From Thermopolyspora sp044507605 (GTDB lineage: Bacteria > Actinomycetota > Actinomycetes > Streptosporangiales > Streptosporangiaceae): 64,000 bases of DNA. Each line of letters begins with the position of its first letter. Position 1 is the stretch's first letter. The notes below the pieces were generated by a model that saw only the letters and a list, made by a program, of their open reading frames with translations, did not search any database and was not told the DNA's origin. Both the position numbers and the translations under genes were made by a program. Shown piece after piece: positions 58,953 through 64,000 of the stretch. Where the stretch lies: contig JBIQJI010000025.1 in assembly GCA_044507605.1 (NCBI GenBank), positions 1 through 64,000 of the forward strand, given 5' to 3'.

Positions 58953-59744
58953 ATGACCGCCCACGACTCAACGTCCACCCTGAACGCCGACCCCACGGCC
59001 GAGGAGATGCTGGCCGAGTCGATCCGCCCGGACATCACCGAGGAACGCCGCGCGCGGCTGCGTGAGCGCGTCGTCGAGATGCACCTGCCCATGGCCAGAG
59101 ACGTCGCCCGCAGGTACCTGCATCGCGGCGAGCCCATGGAAGACCTCCTGCAGGCCGCGTACGTCGGCCTGATGAAGGCCATCAACGGCTTCGACCCGCA
59201 GCTCGGCCACAGCTTCCGCGGCTACGCCATGGTCACCATGACCGGCGAGGTCAAGCGGCACTTCCGCGACCGCACCTGGGCGGTGCGCGTGCCCCGGCTC
59301 TACCAGGAGCGGCGCTCGGAGCTCAACCGTCTCGTCGCCGACTTCACCCAGGAGCTGGGCAGGTTCCCGACGATCGCCGAGCTGGCCGAGCGGATGAACA
59401 TCTCGGAAGAGGACATGCTGCTGACGCTCGACGCGTCGGCCGCCTACAGTACGCTGTCCCTGGACGCGCCGCTGGGCGCCGACGATGACGCCGGTGCGCT
59501 CGGTGACGTCCTGCCCGACGACGACGACACCCTGTCGACGCTCATCGATCGCGAGTCGGTCAAACCGCTCATCGACGACCTGCCGGCCAGGGAGAAGAAC
59601 ATCCTGCTGCTGCGGTTCTTCGGTAATCTGACCCAGGCCGAGATAGCCGCGGAATTCGACATATCCCAGATGCACGTATCGCGCATTCTGCGCAAGGTGC
59701 TCGACCAGCTCCGGCAGGAACTGGTCGGCGAGGCGGCCCGCTAG
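58953..59744 (+). CDS. SigB/SigF-family stress sigma factor
   Basis: 263 residues, ATG 58953 after GAGGGAGAGG. Group 3 sigma-70 with regions 2 (LPMARDVARRYLHRGEPMEDLLQAAY), 3 (RVPRLYQERRSELNRLV) and 4 (LTQAEIAAEFDISQMHVSRILRKV). Followed 13 nt later by the RsbW-like kinase gene and facing the STAS antagonist, which gives a compact partner-switching module. I could not identify a matching SigB-type promoter upstream with confidence. Confidence 0.94.
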   Translation: MTAHDSTSTLNADPTAEEMLAESIRPDITEERRARLRERVVEMHLPMARDVARRYLHRGEPMEDLLQAAYVGLMKAINGFDPQLGHSFRGYAMVTMTGEVKRHFRDRTWAVRVPRLYQERRSELNRLVADFTQELGRFPTIAELAERMNISEEDMLLTLDASAAYSTLSLDAPLGADDDAGALGDVLPDDDDTLSTLIDRESVKPLIDDLPAREKNILLLRFFGNLTQAEIAAEFDISQMHVSRILRKVLDQLRQELVGEAAR

Positions 59745-59757
59745 GAGGCGCTCCGGT

Positions 59758-60183
59758 GTGAACGACGACGGACACGCGCCGTCGCGGCATCGTACGGCCG
59801 ATGGCGAGGGGGCCGAAGAGCTCACCTTCCGCGTGGCGGACCTGCCGGCGGTGCGCGACCATGCCGCCGCCCGCGCCCGCCGCAGGGGCATGACCGAAGA
59901 CTGCGTGGGCAACGTGCTGCTCGCGGTCAACGAGGTCGCCACCAACGCCGTCACCCACGGCAGCGGAAGGGCGCGCATGCGGCTCTGGGACCACCACGAG
60001 TCCCTCGTCGTCGAGATCCACGACACCGGTCACTGGGTGCCGCGGACCACACCCGGCATCGTCCCGCCGCGCGTGCACGCCACCAGCGGCATGGGCCTGT
60101 GGGTCTCCCGCATGCTCAGCGACGACATCAGGTTCGACACCGGTCCACGCGGCACGACGGTGACGATGAGCTTCCAGGTCTGA
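59758..60183 (+). CDS. RsbW-like anti-sigma factor (GHKL ATPase)
   Basis: 141 residues, GTG 59758. HATPase motifs: N-box NEVATNAVTHG, G1 EIHDTGHWVP, G2 GMGLWVSRMLS. It would bind the upstream sigma factor and phosphorylate the STAS protein. N-terminal ~22 residues variable. Probably co-transcribed with the sigma gene, 13 nt apart. Confidence 0.92.
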   Translation: MNDDGHAPSRHRTADGEGAEELTFRVADLPAVRDHAAARARRRGMTEDCVGNVLLAVNEVATNAVTHGSGRARMRLWDHHESLVVEIHDTGHWVPRTTPGIVPPRVHATSGMGLWVSRMLSDDIRFDTGPRGTTVTMSFQV

Positions 60184-60198
60184 GACCTGCCGCAGGCG

Positions 60199-60217
60199 CG
60201 CCCGGCGCGGCCGGGCG
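60199..60217. terminator. Hairpin after the sigma/anti-sigma operon
   Basis: 8-bp stem cgcccggc/gccgggcg (60199-60206 with 60210-60217), 3-nt loop gcg, 15 nt after the stop and facing a convergent gene. No T-run. Confidence 0.4.
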
Positions 60218-60232
60218 GACGGCCGCCGGGGC

Positions 60233-60661
60233 TCAGTTCGGCGCCGGGCCGTCGGGCAGGGCGTCGGCGAGGACCTTCGCGACGTGGCCGCCCCCCGGCG
60301 GGGCGGGGACCTCGCGGAAACCGGTCTCCGGGCTGTAGTCGATGTCCAGCCCGGCGTCGATGAGCCGGCGCGCCCACCGGACCGCGGTGTTGACCTTCAC
60401 TTGGGGCACGGCGGCGCCCTGCGCCATCGCGGACAGGTTGCGCAGGTTGGTGGCCGGGCCCGCCTGGGTGTGCTCCCGGCGCAGCTTCCAGGGCAGGGCG
60501 GCGCGGTGGTCGAGCATCGGCTTGGCCAGCCCCGCGGCGCGCTTGGCCTGCAGCACCCCCGACTCGCTCACCCCGAAGTGTTCCGCCAGCTCGGCCACGG
60601 TGCGCCCCGCCGCCACGAGCCGTTTGAGTTCCTCCCGATCGATCCGGGGCCTGCGTCCCAT
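60233..60661 (-). CDS. Small helix-turn-helix protein of unknown function
   Basis: 142 residues from ATG 60661. N-terminal helix-turn-helix (RIDREELKRLVAAGRTVAELAEHFGVSES, residues ~6-34), a basic middle (PWKLRREHTQAG) and a C-terminal part with NTAVRWARRLIDAGLDIDYSPETGF. It looks like a DNA-binding protein of plasmid or phage type, but no other mobile genes are near. Not assigned to a named family. Confidence 0.7.
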   Translation of the reverse strand: MGRRPRIDREELKRLVAAGRTVAELAEHFGVSESGVLQAKRAAGLAKPMLDHRAALPWKLRREHTQAGPATNLRNLSAMAQGAAVPQVKVNTAVRWARRLIDAGLDIDYSPETGFREVPAPPGGGHVAKVLADALPDGPAPN

Positions 60662-61091
60662 GCCACCATCCTCACACGCCCGCCGGGCCGCCGCGCCACC
60701 CGAGCCGGCACGCCCGACCCGCCCGGCCCGATCGAGGCGGACCCGGCGGGAAACCGCACGGGGGATCCGCGATCGGCCGGACACGACGCAGCCCCACGAC
60801 GCAGCCCGGCGACGCGGTTCTGCAACGCAGCCCCACGGTGGAGCCCCACGAATCCCGCGGCGGGGCGGCCCGCGGCGGGCGGTGCGCTTCGCGGGGCGAT
60901 GGTGTAACGTTCACCGGCTTCGGTGGCCGGGCGAAGACGGCGGCCCGGGCCGGGCGAGCCGCGATCGTCCTCCCGGCGCGGCTGACCGGCGCGAACGCGC
61001 GGCGCCTCCGGGGGCCGCGGGCCGGCCGTCCGGTGGAGAGCGGGGGACTTTCCGGGTCACCGTCCGGACCGGCCACTCCTGGTGAGAGCAT
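60662..61091. other. 430-bp region without a convincing gene
   Basis: Several overlapping frames on both strands, none with a start signal or recognisable domain. One near-palindromic element, ggtgtaacgttcacc (60901-60915), stands out in an otherwise GC-rich stretch and may belong to the control region of the following genes. Confidence 0.55.
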
Positions 61092-61670
61092 GTGGACGTC
61101 ATGTACGCCCGCTTACCGCTCCGTCTGGCGCGGACCGCCGCTTTCGCGGTCGTCTGCGTGACGCTCGCGGCCGTGGCGCACTGGCTCGGCAACGGCTCCG
61201 GCGTGCATCCGCCGGTCGTGCTGGGTGGCGGCGCGGTCGTCCTTTCGGCGACCTTCGCCCTGGCCGGCCGCGAGCGCTCGCCGCTGCTGATCTGCGGGCT
61301 TCTGGTCGCGGCGCAGGTGTTCCTGCACGAGCTGTTCGCCGTGTCCGCCATGCCGGGCCCCGCGCTGGACCATGTGATGCACGGGCGGGGTCTCGGCGTC
61401 GGCCTCGGCATGATGGTCGCCCACCTGACCGCCACGCTGATGACCGCGTGGTGGCTCGCCAGGGGCGAGGCGGCGCTGTGGACCGTGCTGCGCGGCGTCG
61501 GCGCGCTCCTGGACCGCCGGCTGCCCAGGCTGCTCCCGCCGCCTCCCGGCCCGGTCGCGCCGGTCCGGTCGTTCGCCGCGTGGCCGCGCCGCACGGGCCC
61601 CGGCCGCGTCCGGCCGGTGCTCCGGCACAGCATCATCAGGCGCGGCCCGCCTTCTCTCCACGCTCACTGA
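61092..61670 (+). CDS. Polytopic membrane protein of unknown function in a copper-type cluster
   Basis: 192 residues from GTG 61092, with an ATG at 61101 a good alternative. Four hydrophobic helices (~13-33, 42-58, 65-86, 100-122) in the first two thirds, with several His in or near them (AHWLG, LHELFAV, LDHVMHG, VAHLT), and a Pro/Arg-rich cytoplasmic tail. No family recognised. The 85-nt spacing to the YcnI-like gene and shared direction suggest a metal-related envelope role, by association only. Confidence 0.75.
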   Translation: MDVMYARLPLRLARTAAFAVVCVTLAAVAHWLGNGSGVHPPVVLGGGAVVLSATFALAGRERSPLLICGLLVAAQVFLHELFAVSAMPGPALDHVMHGRGLGVGLGMMVAHLTATLMTAWWLARGEAALWTVLRGVGALLDRRLPRLLPPPPGPVAPVRSFAAWPRRTGPGRVRPVLRHSIIRRGPPSLHAH

Positions 61671-61755
61671 CCGCCTCGCCGTCCGGCATCCCCGACGCGA
61701 GCCCGCACCGCGGCTCGCGCATCGAGCGTTCCTCAATTCGAAGTGGAGAGACCCC

Positions 61756-62511
61756 ATGACCATCGCAGCGGTACGCCGGCGTGCCCTCGTCGTCACCGCC
61801 GGCGCCTTCGCGCTCACGCTGGGCCTGGCCGCGCCCGCCCTCGCGCACGTCACCGTCCAGCCGGGCACCGCCGAGAAAGGCTCCTGGACCAAGATCGCAT
61901 TCCGGGTCCCGACCGAGCGGGAAGACGCCTCGACCACCAAGCTGGAGGTGACGTTCCCGACCGACCACCCGCTGCCGTTCGTCTCGGTCAAGCCGGTGCC
62001 GGGCTGGGACGCCAAGGTGGTCCGCGGCAAGCTGCCCAAGCCGGTCGTCGACGACGACGGCGACGAGATCACCGAGTCGGTCCTGAAGATCGTGTGGTCG
62101 GGCGGGAAGATCAAGCCCGGTGAGTTCCAGGAGTTCGAGGCCTCGGTCGGCCCGCTGCCCAAGAGCGTCGACCGGCTGGTGTTCCCGGCGGTCCAGACCT
62201 ACTCCAGCGGCGAGGTCGTGAAGTGGACCGACGTGCCGAGCCCCGGCGGCGAGGAGCCCGAGCACCCCGCGCCCACGCTCGAACTCGTGGCCGCCGGGGG
62301 CGACGGCGAGCAGGGCGCCGCCGCGCAGCCGGCGGCGGCCACCTCGGCCCCGAGCTCGTCCGGGCCCACGGTCGCGGCGCAGAGCGACGGCGCCGCCGCC
62401 GGCTCGGGAGGCTCCGACACCACCGCCCGGGTCATCGGCGGGGTCGGCCTGCTCGCGGGCCTGGCCGGGGTCGGCGTGGGCGCGGCGTCGCTGCGCCGTC
62501 GCCGCGCCTAG
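61756..62511 (+). CDS. YcnI-family (DUF1775) membrane-anchored protein, copper-related
   Basis: 251 residues, ATG 61756. A signal peptide is cut after ALA so that the mature protein begins with His (HVTVQPG), the N-terminal copper ligand of the YcnI family. The beta-sandwich domain (~31-165) includes the conserved Trp in VKPVPGWDAK. An Ala/Gly/Ser-rich spacer, one C-terminal helix and RRRR anchor it in the membrane. Proposed to handle copper outside the cell, often next to CopC/CopD. Confidence 0.9.
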   Translation: MTIAAVRRRALVVTAGAFALTLGLAAPALAHVTVQPGTAEKGSWTKIAFRVPTEREDASTTKLEVTFPTDHPLPFVSVKPVPGWDAKVVRGKLPKPVVDDDGDEITESVLKIVWSGGKIKPGEFQEFEASVGPLPKSVDRLVFPAVQTYSSGEVVKWTDVPSPGGEEPEHPAPTLELVAAGGDGEQGAAAQPAAATSAPSSSGPTVAAQSDGAAAGSGGSDTTARVIGGVGLLAGLAGVGVGAASLRRRRA

Positions 62512-62599
62512 CGCCCGGACCCGCCCGCGGTCGATGTCGTCCCGCCCGGCACGACGCGCCGGGCCACAGCTGCCCTTTTCGTCCAGGGCGGGTCGTGTC

Positions 62600-62669
62600 C
62601 GGCTCCTCGCGGAGCCGGGCGCACCCGGCCACATGATCGTCCGGCCCGCGCTCCACGTGCGGGCCGGAC
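62600..62669 (+). promoter_or_regulatory. Two hairpins in the gap before the copC-like gene
   Basis: A small stem (62600-62606 with 62611-62617, loop tcgc) and an 11-bp stem (62639-62649 with 62659-62669, 9-nt loop). The second ends 19 nt before the ATG at 62689. They may terminate the ycnI-like transcript or reduce read-through into copC. Confidence 0.45.
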
Positions 62670-62688
62670 CACCAAGGTTGGGACAACC

Positions 62689-63384
62689 ATGGCATTTCAC
62701 CAGCGTTTCCCCTCTGCCCGTTCCACTCTCGTCCGTTTCGCCGCCGCCCGCGCCGTCACCGTGCGCGGCGTCGCCGCGCGCGCGACCTCCCTGGTGCTCG
62801 CGCCGCTGTGCGCAGCGGCCCTGGCCCTGGGGCCGCTCGCCACGCCGGCGCTCGCCCACGACAGCCTCAAGAGCAGCACGCCCGCCAGCGGCGCGGTGGT
62901 GAGCGAGGTCGAGCAGGTCGTGCTGGAGTTCCACGACCGGGTCAGCTTCCCGGCCGTGGTCGTGCACGACTCGGCGGGCAAGCGGTACGACTCGGGCGAG
63001 CCCCGCACCGAGGGGTCGAAGGTCTACGAGAACGTCGCCGGCCCGCTGCCCGCGGGCGCGTACGTGATCGCCTGGCGCGTCGTCTCGTCCGACGGGCACC
63101 CCGTGGAGGGCGAGATCCCGTTCACGGTGGGCGGCTCCGGCTCCGCCGCCGGCGCGCCCGCACCCGCCGCGTCCGCGGCGTCCTCGGGCGGCGCGGACCA
63201 GGGTGCGGCCGCCGCGGCGCAGGACGGCGGCGCGGACCCGACCCCGGCCGCGGCGGCCGACACCCAGGAGTCCGGCGGCGGCATCCCCGTCTGGGCGTGG
63301 ATCGTGATCGCGTTGCTGGTGGTCGTCGCCGTCACCGTCGGCCTGCGGGCGGCCCGCCCCGGCCGGGAGGGCGACTCCGGCTGA
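62689..63384 (+). CDS. CopC-domain copper-binding protein with C-terminal membrane anchor
   Basis: 231 residues, ATG 62689. A long signal region ends at ALA, so the mature form starts with the copper-ligand His (AHDSLKSSTPASG). The CopC domain (~57-148) includes VSSDGHPVEGEIPFTV, whose Asp/His complete the Cu(II) site. Then an Ala/Gly-rich spacer (~150-200) and one helix (IPVWAWIVIALLVVVAVTVGL, location ~203-222). Unlike many actinobacterial versions there is no fused or adjacent CopD. Confidence 0.92.
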   Translation: MAFHQRFPSARSTLVRFAAARAVTVRGVAARATSLVLAPLCAAALALGPLATPALAHDSLKSSTPASGAVVSEVEQVVLEFHDRVSFPAVVVHDSAGKRYDSGEPRTEGSKVYENVAGPLPAGAYVIAWRVVSSDGHPVEGEIPFTVGGSGSAAGAPAPAASAASSGGADQGAAAAAQDGGADPTPAAAADTQESGGGIPVWAWIVIALLVVVAVTVGLRAARPGREGDSG

Positions 63385-63397
63385 CCGCTCGGCCCGG

Positions 63398-64000
63398 CTA
63401 TCGGGCGGCGGCGGGAAGGAAGAGCAGCGCCTCGCCGATCGGGCGCTCCCCGGCGGCGTCCGAGGGCCGGTTGGCCAGTTCGCCGTGCACGGCGAGCGTG
63501 ACCGAGCCGCCGCTGTCGAGGTTGATGGCCTCCACCGCGCCGAGATCGCGCATGAGCCGGGCGCCCTCGCGCAGGCTCAGCCCGTCGCTGTATCCGGGCC
63601 GCTGCCCGTCGGCGACGACCACGATCACCCGGCCGCTCGCGTCGACGCCCAGCATGGTCCGCGGCTTGCGCCTGATGCCCCAGTCGTAGAGGAAGCCGGG
63701 GTTCTCCGGGTAGTAGACGCCGTCGGCGGCGACGTCCAGGTAGATCCGGCCGTCGTGGACCAGCCAGGGCCCGCCGTTGATCACATCGCCGCCGCCCGGG
63801 CCGCCGACGTCCACGGGCGCGCCGTCCTGGTCGAGGACCCGCTCCTCGACGGTCACCCGTGAGCCGCGCCGCGCGTGCGCGGTCAGCCATCGGGCGCCCG
63901 CGCCGATGCCCGAGAGCACCCGCCCGTGCCGGGGCACCTCGCCGCCGGGCCGTCTGCGCCCGACGACACGGCCCGACCGGTCGAGGACGACCTCCACGCC
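63398..64000 (-). CDS. Phosphodiester glycosidase (NAGPA-like) domain protein, C-terminal part
   Basis: The frame runs off the right edge, so the start is outside the window; ~200 residues are seen. Motifs of the phosphodiester glycosidase family: VINGGPWLVHDG, TMLGVDASGRVIVVVADG, SLREGARLMRDLGAVEAINLDSGGSV. The family includes the enzyme that uncovers mannose-6-phosphate by removing N-acetylglucosamine and bacterial exopolysaccharide enzymes. Substrate unknown. Its stop is 13 nt from the CopC-like stop, convergent. Confidence 0.88.
   Translation of the reverse strand, partial: GVEVVLDRSGRVVGRRRPGGEVPRHGRVLSGIGAGARWLTAHARRGSRVTVEERVLDQDGAPVDVGGPGGGDVINGGPWLVHDGRIYLDVAADGVYYPENPGFLYDWGIRRKPRTMLGVDASGRVIVVVADGQRPGYSDGLSLREGARLMRDLGAVEAINLDSGGSVTLAVHGELANRPSDAAGERPIGEALLFLPAAAR

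Noticed and set aside
60838..61161. 107-codon plus-strand frame before the copper-type cluster
   Set aside because: No start signal, low-complexity Arg/Gly/Pro composition, overlaps the next gene out of frame.

Overview
The window is about 64 kb of very GC-rich DNA with strong G/C third-position bias, frequent GTG and TTG starts and many 1-8 nt gene overlaps. The gene set is that of a mycelial or soil actinobacterium: an AroH-type chorismate mutase, a four-domain ribosomal protein S1, ANTAR regulators, a SigB/SigF-like stress sigma factor with an RsbW-like kinase, and orphan ParA beside scpAB. A Streptosporangiales-like relative of Streptomyces fits best. This is inferred from gene content; no 16S gene is present. 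Nearly all of it reads as chromosomal core and housekeeping DNA, and no insertion sequence, prophage or CRISPR array was seen.

Layout. (1) 1-6.6 kb: the end of gltB, then gltD, a lipoprotein subtilase and pyruvate kinase. A bidirectional terminator separates pyk from a convergent tRNA with a CAA anticodon. (2) 6.8-13.9 kb: the ANTAR response regulator pdtaR and a branched-chain amino acid type ABC system. The binding protein lies on the plus strand behind a foldable leader, and livHMGF lies on the minus strand, with a small lipoprotein between. (3) 14.5-21.3 kb: polA, a polysaccharide deacetylase, rpsA, a GNAT enzyme and coaE. (4) 21.4-25.8 kb, minus strand: a membrane protein with a C-terminal helix-turn-helix, and a two-gene operon of SPFH/Band-7 proteins. 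(5) 25.9-42 kb: uvrB, a hexapeptide transferase, pyrG, a NUDIX enzyme, a XerD homologue lacking two catalytic residues, parA, scpA-scpB-rluB, aroH, tyrA, a carotenoid oxygenase, cmk and der. (6) 42.1-47.7 kb: a NarL-type two-component pair, MarR, CBS and Smr proteins, and the PTS-dependent dihydroxyacetone kinase operon dhaKLM. (7) 47.8-54.3 kb: a cyclase plus TPP-enzyme pair, then proline catabolism (proline dehydrogenase and pruA) divergent from a PucR-type regulator with a perfect 18-bp palindrome between them. (8) 54.3-60.7 kb: a glycosyltransferase and a partner-switching island (PAS/GAF/SpoIIE-like protein, GAF-ANTAR, STAS, sigma factor, RsbW-like kinase). (9) 61-64 kb: a copper-type envelope cluster (membrane protein, YcnI, CopC) and the end of a phosphodiester glycosidase gene.

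Points that stand out. XerD has catalytic Arg changed to Gln, HxxR His changed to Asn, and a C-terminal tail with atypical codon use and repeats. A TANNNT-like -10 element placed exactly six bases before a GTG/ATG start recurs at five or more genes, which implies leaderless mRNAs. The liv binding-protein mRNA can fold a three-way-junction leader. The tRNA with a Leu anticodon lacks a long variable arm. The SpoIIE-like protein lacks phosphatase metal ligands. LivH, LivG and LivF carry unusual extra domains or tails. A textbook FadR-type operator separates dhaKLM from the cyclase/TPP pair. Distances and base pairings were worked out by eye, and functions come from recognised motifs, not database searches.
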